64,000 bases of DNA from Variovorax davisae (GCF_030316845.1 NZ_JASZYS010000006.1:62001-126000), one strand, 5' to 3'. Shown: positions 41,911 through 50,911, numbered from the stretch's first letter. Program-made: numbers and translations. The notes: generated from the sequence alone by a model not told the origin.

Positions 41911-42786
41911 CTACAGCGGCATCCGGCACTCGGGGCGGGCCGCGCCGCTGAAGCCCAGGCCGCTCAGCTTGAGCACGGCGCCGTCCAGCGGCCCTGAGGC
42001 GCTCAGGCGGCCGCTGTCGCTGATGGTCGTGACGAACAGGTCGTCCATCGCCGGCCCGCCGAAGCACAGCGCGCTCGGGTGGGCCACCGGCAGCGCGACC
42101 TGGTGGGTCAGCCTGCCCTGCAGGTCGAAGCGGGCCAGCGCCCCCACCCGCACCAGCGCCGTCCACAGGCCGCCTTCGCTGTCGAAGCAGCAGCCATCCG
42201 GCCCGGAGTCCTGGGCGTCGGTGCGCACGAACACCTGCTTGTCGGCCAGGCGGCCGTCGGCCTCGATCGCATACGAATAGACGACCCGCGCGGCGCTGTC
42301 GGCCACATGCAGGCGGCCGTTCACCGCGTTCACGCAGGGGCCGTTGGTGATGCCCAGGCCCTCGTCCAGCTTGTGCAGCTGCAGCTCGGTGTCGAGCCGG
42401 TACAGCCCGCCCAGCGGCGGCTCGTCGGCCGCGCGGAACACGTGCATGGTGCCGACCACGAAGCTGCCGTCGGCCAGCGCGATGCCGTCGTTCAGCCGCA
42501 GGTCGGGATGGCTGTGCTCGATGCGCGCCAGCGGGCGCAGCCGACCGCTGCGCAGGTCCAGCGCCGCGATCTCCTCCTTCAGCGCCAGCACGATGCGGTC
42601 GTCGCCGTTGAAGGCGAACGCGCCCAGGGGCGCGGGCGCCTCGTGACGCGCCGTCACCGCCCCGGTGTCGGGGTCCAGCGCCAGCACCAGGCCGGCGCGG
42701 CAGTCCAGCAGCCAGAGCTGCTGCCCGTGCCACACCGGGCATTCGCCCAGGGCGGTCTTCAAATCACCGAGGCGTCGGATATTCAT
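41911..42786 (-). CDS. SMP-30/gluconolactonase-like lactonase
   Basis: 291 residues, six-bladed beta-propeller. Divalent-metal ligands of the family appear as Glu in LGECPVWHG (about residue 14), Asn in GLGITNGPCVNAV and Asp in SGPDGCCFDSEGGLW, plus LNDGIALADGSFVVG. Members hydrolyse sugar and aliphatic lactones. In this neighbourhood it would open the lactone made by the LLM monooxygenase; that role is inference. Divergent from the enoyl-CoA hydratase operon. Confidence 0.87.
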   Translation of the reverse strand: MNIRRLGDLKTALGECPVWHGQQLWLLDCRAGLVLALDPDTGAVTARHEAPAPLGAFAFNGDDRIVLALKEEIAALDLRSGRLRPLARIEHSHPDLRLNDGIALADGSFVVGTMHVFRAADEPPLGGLYRLDTELQLHKLDEGLGITNGPCVNAVNGRLHVADSAARVVYSYAIEADGRLADKQVFVRTDAQDSGPDGCCFDSEGGLWTALVRVGALARFDLQGRLTHQVALPVAHPSALCFGGPAMDDLFVTTISDSGRLSASGPLDGAVLKLSGLGFSGAARPECRMPL

Positions 42787-42809
42787 TTTCGCGCTTCATT
42801 TGCAATCTT

Positions 42810-42843
42810 CAATTGAATTGGATCGGCCAAATCAATTCAATTG
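42810..42843. promoter_or_regulatory. Perfect 11-bp inverted repeat in the lactonase/beta-oxidation divergent region
   Basis: CAATTGAATTG (42810-42820) and CAATTCAATTG (42833-42843) are exact reverse complements 12 bases apart, in an AT-rich patch within GC-rich DNA. It starts 24 bp upstream of the lactonase start and lies about 200 bp before the enoyl-CoA hydratase start. It is a strong candidate operator for a dimeric or tetrameric regulator, possibly the LysR protein encoded at 40942. Confidence 0.6.
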
Positions 42844-42980
42844 CGCAAATGACAATGGCGACCCATGGACAGGATTCGGTTCATGTTAGCGACCCTCTGC
42901 CGACCCATCCGCCGGGGAATGCTTCATTTTTTGCAGAACACTCTCCCGGAAAAATGAGAGATCAAATTCAACGCGATTTC

Positions 42981-42986
42981 TATAAT
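42981..42986 (+). promoter_or_regulatory. Consensus -10 box upstream of the beta-oxidation operon
   Basis: TATAAT at 42981-42986, 55 bp before the enoyl-CoA hydratase start, with no recognisable -35 element at 16-18 bp upstream. This combination is typical of activator-dependent promoters. A ribosome site AGAGGTGA follows at 43031-43038. Confidence 0.5.
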
Positions 42987-43040
42987 CGATCGAGCGTATT
43001 AAAACCGAGACAAAGCGTCTTTTTATTGCAGAGGTGACGT

Positions 43041-43811
43041 ATGAGTGATGAATGGGTTCGTCTGGAAGTGGAAGGCGGCGTGGGACTGGTCACCATGGAC
43101 CGCAAGCCGGTCAATGCACTGAGCCGCGAGATGCGCCACGCGCTGGTGGCCACCTTCGACGCCATCTCCGAGCGCACGGACATCCGCTGCGCCGTCCTGA
43201 CCGGCGCGGGCAGCGTGTTCTGTGCCGGCGCCGACCTGAAGGACCGGCCCGACGCCGATGTCGCCGGCGACTTCCTCGCCCACAACCGCATCACTCGCGA
43301 GACCGGCAACGCGATCCGCGAGTGCGCCAAGCCCGTGATTGCCGCCATCAACGGCGCGGCGCTGGGCGCCGGCTTCGGCCTGGCCGCCGCCTGCGACATC
43401 CTGTATGCCTCGGAGAACGCCACCGTGGGCATGCCCGAGATCAACGTCGGCCTGGCCGGCGGCGCCTCCATGCTCAAGACCCTGTTCGGCCGCTCCACCC
43501 TGCGCCGCATGTTCTTCACCGGCCAGCGCCTGAGCGCGCACGACCTGCTGAAGCGCAACGTGGTCGACGACGTGCTGGCCGAGAAGGACCTGCTGCCCTT
43601 CACGATGACGCTGGCGCGCGAGATCGCATCCAAGGCGCCGCTGGCCATCGCCTATGCCAAGCGCGCCGCCAACATGGTGGACGTCATGCCGCAACGCGAT
43701 GCCTATCGCTTCGAACAGGAGTTCACCATGGCCCTGTCGAAGACCGAGGACGCCCGCGAAGCCCGCATGGCCTTCCTCGAGAAGCGCGCGCCGGTTTTCA
43801 AGGGACGCTGA
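43041..43811 (+). CDS. Enoyl-CoA hydratase/isomerase family protein
   Basis: 256 residues, crotonase fold. First oxyanion element VFCAGADLKDRPDAD (about 57-71), second AAINGAALGAGFGLAAACD (about 98-116), catalytic-acid region VGMPEINVGLAGG with the conserved Glu. It hydrates 2-enoyl-CoA in beta-oxidation. First gene of an eight-gene plus-strand operon for acyl-CoA metabolism. Confidence 0.9.
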   Translation: MSDEWVRLEVEGGVGLVTMDRKPVNALSREMRHALVATFDAISERTDIRCAVLTGAGSVFCAGADLKDRPDADVAGDFLAHNRITRETGNAIRECAKPVIAAINGAALGAGFGLAAACDILYASENATVGMPEINVGLAGGASMLKTLFGRSTLRRMFFTGQRLSAHDLLKRNVVDDVLAEKDLLPFTMTLAREIASKAPLAIAYAKRAANMVDVMPQRDAYRFEQEFTMALSKTEDAREARMAFLEKRAPVFKGR

Positions 43812-43815
43812 GACC

Positions 43816-45957
43816 ATGCTGACCCAGGTTCAAGCCGCCCCGGGCACCGGGCTCGACGCCTTCTTCGAGGCCGACGGCGTGGCCGTCATCGGCGCCTCCG
43901 ACGACATCACCAAGATCGGCGGCCGCCCGGTGCAGCTGCTGCGCAAGTACGGCTATGCCGGCCCGATCTATCCGGTCAACCCCAAGGGCGGCACCATCCA
44001 GGGCCTGCAGGCCTATGCCTCGATTCTGGACACGCCCACGGCGCCGGCGATGGCGATCCTGGCGGTGCCGGTGGAAGCCACGCTGCAGGCGGTGCGCGAC
44101 TGCGGCAGCCGCGGCGTGCGCGGCGTGATCGTGCTCACCGCGGGCTTCGCCGAGGCCGGCCCCGAAGGCGCGGCCCTGCAGGCCGAGCTGGTGCGGGTCG
44201 CGCGCAACCACGGCATGCGCCTCTTGGGCCCGAACTGCCTGGGCACCGTCAACGTGGCCGACCGGCTGGTGGGCTCGTTCTCGATCGCGCTGGAGCAGAG
44301 CCTGCCGCCGGCCGGACAGGTCGGCATCGTCTCCCAGTCCGGCAACATCGGCAGCTTCACGATGCGCAACATGGCCGAGCGCGGCCTGGGCGTGAGCCGC
44401 TTCATCGCGACCGGCAACGAAGCCGACGTGGACGTGGCCGACGGCATCGCGGCGCTGGCGCAGGACGAGGGCACCCGCATCATCCTGTGCGCCATGGAAA
44501 CCTGCCGCGATGCCGGCCGCCTGTTCGAAGCGCTGGACCTGGCGCGCAGGCAGCACAAACCGGTGATCGTGCTCAAGATCGGCGCCACCGAGCAAGGCCA
44601 GGCCGCCGCCGCCTCGCACACCGGCGCGCTGATGGGCTCCGACGCCGTGTTCGACGCCGTCTTCCGCCGCCATGGCGTGCTGCGCGTGCGCTCGTTCGAA
44701 GAGCTGCTCGACGTAGGCCATGCCGCCGCCCTGCTGGGCCGCGAGCGCCTGCCCGCCACCGACGCCGTGACGCTGGTGGCCGCCTCCGGCGGCTTCGGCA
44801 TCATGATGGCCGACGCGATGGTGCAGGCCGGCATGACCCTGCCGCAGCTCGCCGAGACCACCCGGGCCCGCATCCGGGAGGCCGTACCCACCGCCGGCAC
44901 GAACAACCCGGTGGATGCGTCGGCCCAGATGTCGGCGCGGCCCGACATTTTGCTGAAGATGCTGAGCGCGCTGCAGGACGATGCCAACGGCAGCACGCTG
45001 GTGCTGCTGCTGGCCCTGTCGCTGTACAACCCGCGCCTGCGCGGCGTGTACCTGGAGGCACTGTCCAAGGTCCGGGCCAGCCATCCGGAGCGCCTGCTGG
45101 TCATCATCAGCCAGGGTCCGCCCGATGCGGTGGCCGAGATCAATGCGCTGGGCATTCCGGTGTTCCCGACCATCCCGGCGGCGGCCGCCGGGCTGGCGGG
45201 CCTGGTCCGGCTCGGCCAGCTCGGCAGCCTGCCCGCCGCCGCCACCTACGACGGCCCGGTCGACAGCGTGGATGCCGCCGTGTTCCGCAACGAGCTCCAG
45301 GCCAAGAAGGCGCTGGCGGCCGCCGGCATCAGCGTGCCGCGCGAAGAGATCGTGGCCTCGGCCGACGAGGCCGTGCGCAGCGCCCGCGCCACCGGCTACC
45401 CGGTGGTGCTCAAGATCGCCTCGGAAGACATCGCCCACAAGACCGAGATCGGCGGCGTGGCACTGGGCCTGCAGGACGACGATGCCGTCCGGCAGGCCTA
45501 CGACCGCCTCATGGCCAACGCCCGGCAGCACGCGCCCGAGGCACGGCTGGACGGCGTGCTGGTGGCGCCGATGGTCCGCGGCGGCGTGGAGCTGATCGCC
45601 GGCGTCTCGCGCGACCCGGTGTTCGGCCCGGTGGTCATGGTCGGGCTGGGCGGCATCTATGCCGAGATCCTGAAGGACGTCGCGGTGCAGGTGGCGCCGG
45701 TCTCCGAGGACGAAGCCCTGCGGATGATCCGCAGCCTGAAGATGTTCCCGCTGTTGGACGGTGCCCGCGGCAGCCCCAAGGCCGACGTGGCCGCCGCCGC
45801 GCGCACGGTGGCCCTGCTGTCGGCGTTCGCCTGCCGCCATGCCGCCGACGTGGCCGAGATCGACATGAACCCCATCCTGGTCAAGCCGCAAGGCGAAGGC
45901 GTCCTGGTCCTGGACGCCCTGATGGTTCCCACCTCCCGCAACCGCCCTGCCCCCTGA
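43816..45957 (+). CDS. Acyl-CoA synthetase (NDP-forming), fused alpha and beta parts
   Basis: 713 residues. CoA-binding Rossmann domain (VAVIGASDDITKIGGRPVQ near residue 20), succinyl-CoA-ligase-like domain with the phospho-accepting His in ASHTGALMGSD, and a C-terminal ATP-grasp domain (about 490-700) with AHKTEIGGVALGL, the second His, and the ATP loop VVMVGLGGIYAEIL. It activates a free acid to its CoA thioester with ATP, giving ADP and phosphate. It starts 4 bp after the hydratase stop. The acid is presumed to be the ring-opened product of the pathway. Confidence 0.9.
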   Translation: MLTQVQAAPGTGLDAFFEADGVAVIGASDDITKIGGRPVQLLRKYGYAGPIYPVNPKGGTIQGLQAYASILDTPTAPAMAILAVPVEATLQAVRDCGSRGVRGVIVLTAGFAEAGPEGAALQAELVRVARNHGMRLLGPNCLGTVNVADRLVGSFSIALEQSLPPAGQVGIVSQSGNIGSFTMRNMAERGLGVSRFIATGNEADVDVADGIAALAQDEGTRIILCAMETCRDAGRLFEALDLARRQHKPVIVLKIGATEQGQAAAASHTGALMGSDAVFDAVFRRHGVLRVRSFEELLDVGHAAALLGRERLPATDAVTLVAASGGFGIMMADAMVQAGMTLPQLAETTRARIREAVPTAGTNNPVDASAQMSARPDILLKMLSALQDDANGSTLVLLLALSLYNPRLRGVYLEALSKVRASHPERLLVIISQGPPDAVAEINALGIPVFPTIPAAAAGLAGLVRLGQLGSLPAAATYDGPVDSVDAAVFRNELQAKKALAAAGISVPREEIVASADEAVRSARATGYPVVLKIASEDIAHKTEIGGVALGLQDDDAVRQAYDRLMANARQHAPEARLDGVLVAPMVRGGVELIAGVSRDPVFGPVVMVGLGGIYAEILKDVAVQVAPVSEDEALRMIRSLKMFPLLDGARGSPKADVAAAARTVALLSAFACRHAADVAEIDMNPILVKPQGEGVLVLDALMVPTSRNRPAP

Positions 45958-45964
45958 GGCTCTC

Positions 45965-47170
45965 ATGCACATGGAAAAGAACCCGGCCATCCCGGACGCT
46001 GCAGCGGGCCCGGCCGTCTACCGCCAGTACGCCCGCCAATGGCTGGGCACCCACCTGCCCGCGCACATGCGCGCCGACAGCGTCGACTACCGCACGCCCA
46101 CGCTGGACGAGTGCCGGGCCTGGGAGGCTTCGATGTACGACGCCGGCCTGGCGGGCATGACCTGGCCCAAGGCCTATGGCGGCCTCGGCCTGACTTTGCG
46201 CGAGCACCTGGTCGTCAACAAGGAGGTCGGCGCGCTGGCCATGCCGGAGAGCGTGAGCTCGATCGGCAAGGAACTGGCGGGCCCCATCATCCAGACTGTG
46301 GGCACCGAAGAACAGAAGCAGCTGTTCCTGCCGCGCATCCTCGCCATGCGCGACTACTGGTGCCAGGGCTTTTCCGAGCCCGACGCGGGCTCGGACCTGG
46401 CGCGCCTGCGGACCCGGGCCGTGCCGGAGGGCGACAGCTGGCGCATCAACGGCCAGAAGATCTGGACCAGCGGCGCCGCCAAGGCGCGCTATTGCCTGCT
46501 GCTGACCCGCACCGGCACGGTGGCCGACAAGCACCGCGGCCTGCTGATGTTCGCCGTGCCCATGGACACGCCCGGCATCCGGGTGGTGCCCATCAAGTCG
46601 ATCGACGGCAAGGTGTCCTTCGCCGAAGTCTTCTTCGACAACGTCGTGGTGCCCGACAGCGCGCGCCTGGGCGCACCGGACGAGGGCTGGAACGCGGCCA
46701 TCCGCGTGCTGTCCATCGAACGCGCGACCAACCGCATGTACCGCGCCTGGCGCTTCGACTGCGAGCTGCGCCAGCTGGTCGCCGCCTGCAAGTCCGATCC
46801 GCAGCTGTCCCGGCTGCTGGACGACGGCAGCACCCAGCGCCGCATCGGCGAGGTGGTGGGCGAGATCGATGCGCTCAAGGGGCTGGTCGAGCAGACCGTG
46901 AACCGGATGATGGCCGGCGAGAAGATCGGTGCCCGGGGTTCGCTCACCAAGCTGTACTGGTCCGAGTGCCACCAGGCCTTCGCAGGGCTGGCGCTGGCGC
47001 TCGTGTCGCAAGTGAACCCGCGCTCCAGCGCATTGGCGCAGCGCGCGCGCAAGCACTTCACCACCGCCTACTTCTATTCGCGTGCCGAGACCATCTATGC
47101 CGGCACCACCGAAGTGCAGCTGGACATCATCGCGCAGCGCATCATGGATCTGCCCAAGGACCTGGCATGA
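45965..47170 (+). CDS. Acyl-CoA dehydrogenase, large partner
   Basis: 401 residues, full ACAD fold. FAD and substrate motifs WCQGFSEPDAGSDLA (about 132-146) and NGQKIWTSG (163-171). The MCAD-type base position reads IYAGTTEVQ (Ala379), so the usual Glu is absent there. Helix G carries VLSIERATN (Glu252), the alternative base used by isovaleryl-type enzymes. It overlaps the next, shorter ACAD by four bases, which suggests a heteromeric enzyme like those of steroid side-chain breakdown. Confidence 0.9.
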   Translation: MHMEKNPAIPDAAAGPAVYRQYARQWLGTHLPAHMRADSVDYRTPTLDECRAWEASMYDAGLAGMTWPKAYGGLGLTLREHLVVNKEVGALAMPESVSSIGKELAGPIIQTVGTEEQKQLFLPRILAMRDYWCQGFSEPDAGSDLARLRTRAVPEGDSWRINGQKIWTSGAAKARYCLLLTRTGTVADKHRGLLMFAVPMDTPGIRVVPIKSIDGKVSFAEVFFDNVVVPDSARLGAPDEGWNAAIRVLSIERATNRMYRAWRFDCELRQLVAACKSDPQLSRLLDDGSTQRRIGEVVGEIDALKGLVEQTVNRMMAGEKIGARGSLTKLYWSECHQAFAGLALALVSQVNPRSSALAQRARKHFTTAYFYSRAETIYAGTTEVQLDIIAQRIMDLPKDLA

Positions 47171-48129
47171 GCAACTCAGACAACGATCTCCGGCCCGAGG
47201 AGTTCGCCCAGGCCGCGGCCGAGGCGATCCAGGATGCGCAGGCGCGCGACTTCCGCGACGCCGCCCGCGTCCTGGCCGCCGCGGGCCTGTGCGGCGTGTG
47301 CGCGCAGGAGGACGCCGGCGGGCTCGCGCTGGGCATCGCCTTCGCCCTGCCCATCGCGGCCGAGGCCGGCAAGCTGCGGCTGCACTGGCCGCTGCTGGAA
47401 AACCTGCTGGTCGCCAAGGCGCTGGGCGACTCGCCCCTGGCAGCAAAGCTCGCCAGCGGCGAACGCGTGGCCACCTGGGCGCTGCAGGGCAGCCTGCAGG
47501 ACGGGCTGGCCGGCCAGGCGCGCGGCGCCAGGGACTGCGACTGGGTGCTGGTGGCCGATGGCCAGGGCGGCGGCACCCTGCTGGACCTGCGAAGCATCGA
47601 GATCCAGGAGGACGAAGCGCTGGACCCGGAGCACCCCCAGTCGTGGCTGGCGCTCGACGGCGCCAAGGTGCTGGCGACGCTGGACGCCGCCACCTTCGCC
47701 GCCCTGCAGCGCGACAGCCACATCCTGATCGCCGGCTTCGTGAACGGTGCGGCCGAGTCGGCCCTGGCCACCACGGCCGGCTACATGGCGACCCGGGTGC
47801 AGTTCGGACGCCCGCTGTCGGCCAAGCAGGCCGTGCGCCACCTGCTGGCCCGCATGCGGCTGCAGCAGGAGGCCGCCAGCGCCGGCATCCAGCGCGTGCT
47901 GGACACCGACGAAGACGGCCGCGTGCGCGCCACGCGGCCGGTGCTGGCCAACGCGCTGGCGAGTGCCGCCTTCGTGCTGGAGAAATCCATTCATCTGCAC
48001 GGCGGCATGGGCTTCACCTGGGAAGTGCCGTTGCACTACGCGCTGCGCGAAGTGCGCAAATTCGATGCCGCCTTCGGCGCCGGCGCGCTGGCCAGCCAGG
48101 TCGGCCGCGACTTCATCCAGTCTGTATGA
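47167..48129 (+). CDS. Acyl-CoA dehydrogenase, short partner
   Basis: 320 residues, shorter than a typical 380-400. The N-terminal helical domain is reduced, the middle beta-domain is poor in FAD motifs, and the C-terminal domain is well kept: VQFGRPLSAKQAVRHLLARM, then HLHGGMGFTWEVPLHYALRE near the end. Such short subunits pair with a full-length ACAD, each supplying part of the FAD and acyl-CoA sites. ATGA coupling to the upstream gene supports a fixed complex. Confidence 0.87.
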   Translation: MSNSDNDLRPEEFAQAAAEAIQDAQARDFRDAARVLAAAGLCGVCAQEDAGGLALGIAFALPIAAEAGKLRLHWPLLENLLVAKALGDSPLAAKLASGERVATWALQGSLQDGLAGQARGARDCDWVLVADGQGGGTLLDLRSIEIQEDEALDPEHPQSWLALDGAKVLATLDAATFAALQRDSHILIAGFVNGAAESALATTAGYMATRVQFGRPLSAKQAVRHLLARMRLQQEAASAGIQRVLDTDEDGRVRATRPVLANALASAAFVLEKSIHLHGGMGFTWEVPLHYALREVRKFDAAFGAGALASQVGRDFIQSV

Positions 48130-48143
48130 ACCAAGGAATTCGA

Positions 48144-48902
48144 ATGAACCAGGATCTGCTCGGCCGCGTGGCCCTCATCACAGGCGCCGGCGCCGGCATC
48201 GGCCGCGAAACCGCGTTGCAGATGGCCGCCCGCGGCGCCATCGTCGGCGTCAACGACCTCAAGGAAGAACTGGTCATGCCGGTGGTGGACGAGATCCGCG
48301 CACGCGGCGGCCAGGCCCATGCCATCGTGCAGAACATCGCCAGCCGCGAGGGCATCCGCGAGGCCATCCAGCGCGCGCATGGGCTGGGCGGACGCTTCGA
48401 CATCCTGGTGAACAACGCCGCCTGGGTGCGCTACCAGGCCATCCCCGAGATCATGTCGGAGACGGTGGAGCGCATGCTGGACGTGGGCTTCAAGTCGGTC
48501 CTCTGGAGCCTGCAGGAGGCCGTGGCCCTGATGGACCCCGAGCGCGGCGGCGCGATCGTGAACGTGGCGTCGGTGGCGGCCCTGCGCTCGGCCGCGAACT
48601 CGGTGGTCTATTCCGGCATCAAGGCGGGCATCCTGGGCATCACCCGTGCCGCGGCCGCCGAGCTGGGCCCGCGCAACATCCGCGTCAATGCCGTCTGCCC
48701 GTCGGCCGTTCCCACCGAAGGTACGCAGCGCAACCGCAATGCCGAGCGCGATGCCAACCGCATCGCCCGCACGCCGCTCGGGCGCCTGGGCACCGTGGAG
48801 GACATCGCCCGCAGCATCTGCTTCCTGGCCAGCGACGATGCGGCCTTCATCACGGCCCAGGCGCTGGTGGTGGATGGCGGCATCACGCTGACCAATATCT
48901 GA
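48144..48902 (+). CDS. Short-chain dehydrogenase (3-hydroxyacyl-CoA-type)
   Basis: 252 residues. LITGAGAGIGRETA (about 11-24), NNAAWVRY, catalytic Ser in NVASVAALRS, YxxxK in VVYSGIKAGIL, and VDGGITLTNI at the end. AAGGA lies before the ATG at 48144; an earlier ATG (48126) overlaps the ACAD stop and is also possible. Likely the hydroxyacyl-CoA or alcohol oxidation step of the operon. Confidence 0.87.
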   Translation: MNQDLLGRVALITGAGAGIGRETALQMAARGAIVGVNDLKEELVMPVVDEIRARGGQAHAIVQNIASREGIREAIQRAHGLGGRFDILVNNAAWVRYQAIPEIMSETVERMLDVGFKSVLWSLQEAVALMDPERGGAIVNVASVAALRSAANSVVYSGIKAGILGITRAAAAELGPRNIRVNAVCPSAVPTEGTQRNRNAERDANRIARTPLGRLGTVEDIARSICFLASDDAAFITAQALVVDGGITLTNI

Positions 48903-48921
48903 AACGCGGCCGGTGTCGCGG

Positions 48922-50145
48922 ATGCAGACCGTCCTGATCACCGGTGCGGCTTCAGGCATCGGACGAGACACCGCACGGCTGTTCGCCGGCGCGGGCTGGC
49001 AATGCGTGCTGGTCGACCGCAACGCGCCGGCCTTGCAGCAGCTGGGCCGCAGCCTGCCGGCGCCGGCCTCGGCCCCGCACCGCCTGTGGGCCATCGACCT
49101 GACCGACCCGGCGCAGATCGCCGCCTTGGGCGACGACCTGCCCGCGCTCGATGCGATCCTCAACAACGCCGGCATGTCGGATGCCTCCAACACGCCCCTG
49201 GCCGACCAGGACGCGGCGCAGATGGCACGCCTGCTCGCGCTCAACCTGGCGGCGCCGGCGGCGGTGGTCGATGCCTGCGGCCCGCGGCTGAAGCCGGGCG
49301 CACGGATCGTGAACGTCGCCTCGGGCGCCGGCCTGCATGCCATTCCATGGCGGGGCGCCTACAGCCCGAGCAAGGCGGGACTCATCGCCCAGAGCCTGGC
49401 CCTGGCGCAAGCCCGGCCCGACCTCTGCGTGACGGTGCTGGCGCCCGGATTCGTCCGCACCGAACTGGTGGACGGACTGATTCAGGCCGGCCGGCTCCAG
49501 CCCGCGGGCGCCTTGGGCAAGATCCCGCTCGGGCGCATGGCCGCGCCCGACGAGATGGCGCAGGCGCTGTACTTCCTGGCCAGCACCGGCGCGGCGCCGT
49601 TGCACGGCCAGGTCCTGGCCGTCAATGGCGGCTCGTCGGTCTATGGCGGCAGCCAGCCCTTGCCGCCCGCGACACTGCAGCCGCAGCCGCTGGACACGCC
49701 CATGCATCTGGAGGTCTGCGGCGGCGATGGCGACGCCTGGCAGGGCGTCGCACCGACGACCGTCGCGCCGCCGCACTACGCGGCCTGCCTCGACCTGTCG
49801 CCGCTGCACGGCGGGTCGGCCGGCGTGCTGCAGGCCGTGCATGCGGCCGCTGCGCGCTTCGCAGCGCGCTACCCGCAGCAGGCCAGCCTGACCCTGCTGC
49901 TGCCCGCGGCGCCGGCGCGCCGCTGGCAGGATGCCGGCGATGGCGCCGCGGCCCGCATGCTGGTCTCGACCCTCGCCTGCGAGTGGGGCAGCCGCGCCCT
50001 GCGCATCAATGCGCTGGAAGTGCCGGCCGGCGTGCAGCCGCGGTCGCTGCATCCGCTGCTGCGCTTCGTCTGCGGTTCGGCCGCGCAGTACCTGACCGGT
50101 CAGACCCTTCGATGCAGCGCGGCCGCGCCGGGGACGCCGCGATGA
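48922..50145 (+). CDS. SDR with a degenerate second SDR-like half
   Basis: 407 residues, far longer than the usual 250. Residues 1-240 are a complete SDR: VLITGAASGIGRDT, NNAG, Ser134, and the pair Tyr147/Lys151 in YSPSKAG. After a Pro-rich linker (245-260) residues 260-400 resemble the end of another SDR, with TLACEWGSRALRINALEVPA and LLRFVCGSAAQYLTGQTLRC. That half has no cofactor glycine loop and no YxxxK. ATG 48922 is used; a GTG nine bases earlier is open. Neither has a clear ribosome site. Confidence 0.8.
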   Translation: MQTVLITGAASGIGRDTARLFAGAGWQCVLVDRNAPALQQLGRSLPAPASAPHRLWAIDLTDPAQIAALGDDLPALDAILNNAGMSDASNTPLADQDAAQMARLLALNLAAPAAVVDACGPRLKPGARIVNVASGAGLHAIPWRGAYSPSKAGLIAQSLALAQARPDLCVTVLAPGFVRTELVDGLIQAGRLQPAGALGKIPLGRMAAPDEMAQALYFLASTGAAPLHGQVLAVNGGSSVYGGSQPLPPATLQPQPLDTPMHLEVCGGDGDAWQGVAPTTVAPPHYAACLDLSPLHGGSAGVLQAVHAAAARFAARYPQQASLTLLLPAAPARRWQDAGDGAAARMLVSTLACEWGSRALRINALEVPAGVQPRSLHPLLRFVCGSAAQYLTGQTLRCSAAAPGTPR

Positions 50146-50885
50146 GCGATGCCGAGCGCGCGCGGATCAAGGCGTTCTTCATGGCCGAGCGCGGCTACTG
50201 GCGCCCCTGGACCGAGACCATGCTCGACGCCTGCCCCGGCTTCGTGCAGCACTACGCGCGCTACGCCGGCCATCCCGCCCGCTCGGGGCCACTGACCGAG
50301 CGCATGGTGGAGCTGATCTACGTGGCGCTCGACAGCTCGTCGTCGCATCTCTTCGAGGCCGGCCTGCACACCCACATGAAGCGGGCGCTCGAGGTCGGCG
50401 CCAGCCGGGCCGACATCTTCGACGTGCTGCACCTGGTGGCCGTGCAGGGCATCGCGCGCGTGGGCCAGGCCACCGACATCCTGGGCGAGTTCATCGACCT
50501 GGACGGCGTGCCGGCCATCGACGAAAGGCTCCAGGCCCGCATCGACAGGCTCGGTGCCGCGCACGCCCTCGCCCTGCGCAGCGTGGCGCGCCTCGACCCC
50601 GGCTATGCCGAGGTGCTGCTCGACTTCGTCGAGCAAGGCGGCCCCGGCACCGGGCTGAGCCCGGCGGAGCGCAGCCTGGTGCAGCTGGCATTGCACGCGT
50701 GCCTCACGGCCTTCGACGCGGATGCAATCCGACGGATCGTGCCCACGGCCCTGTCGCAAGGCCTGGTGGCCGCCGAACTGCTGCAGGCGATCCAGTTGGG
50801 CGCGCACCTGGCGGTGCATGGCAGCGCACTGGGCGCCAATGTCTACCGGCAAGTGGCGGGAACGGCTGCAGAGCTGAAAGGCTGA
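50142..50885 (+). CDS. Carboxymuconolactone decarboxylase family protein, two repeats
   Basis: 247 residues with two CMD helical repeats, about 50-120 (ERMVELIYVALDSSSSHLFE, then GLHTHMKRALEVG) and 165-240 (AERSLVQLALHACLTAFDAD). No CxxC is present, so it is not a peroxidase of AhpD type. ATGA overlap with the SDR shows it belongs to the operon, of which it is the last gene. Its step is unknown; decarboxylation or lactone chemistry fits the family. Confidence 0.85.
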   Translation: MSDAERARIKAFFMAERGYWRPWTETMLDACPGFVQHYARYAGHPARSGPLTERMVELIYVALDSSSSHLFEAGLHTHMKRALEVGASRADIFDVLHLVAVQGIARVGQATDILGEFIDLDGVPAIDERLQARIDRLGAAHALALRSVARLDPGYAEVLLDFVEQGGPGTGLSPAERSLVQLALHACLTAFDADAIRRIVPTALSQGLVAAELLQAIQLGAHLAVHGSALGANVYRQVAGTAAELKG

Positions 50886-50911
50886 AGAAAAGCCGTCAAG
50901 CGCGGCCTTTG

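Noticed and set aside
50886..50911. Bidirectional terminator between the CMD and hipA genes
   Set aside because: The possible stem around AAAGCCG and CGGCCTTT is bulged and has no clean T run. Too weak to list.
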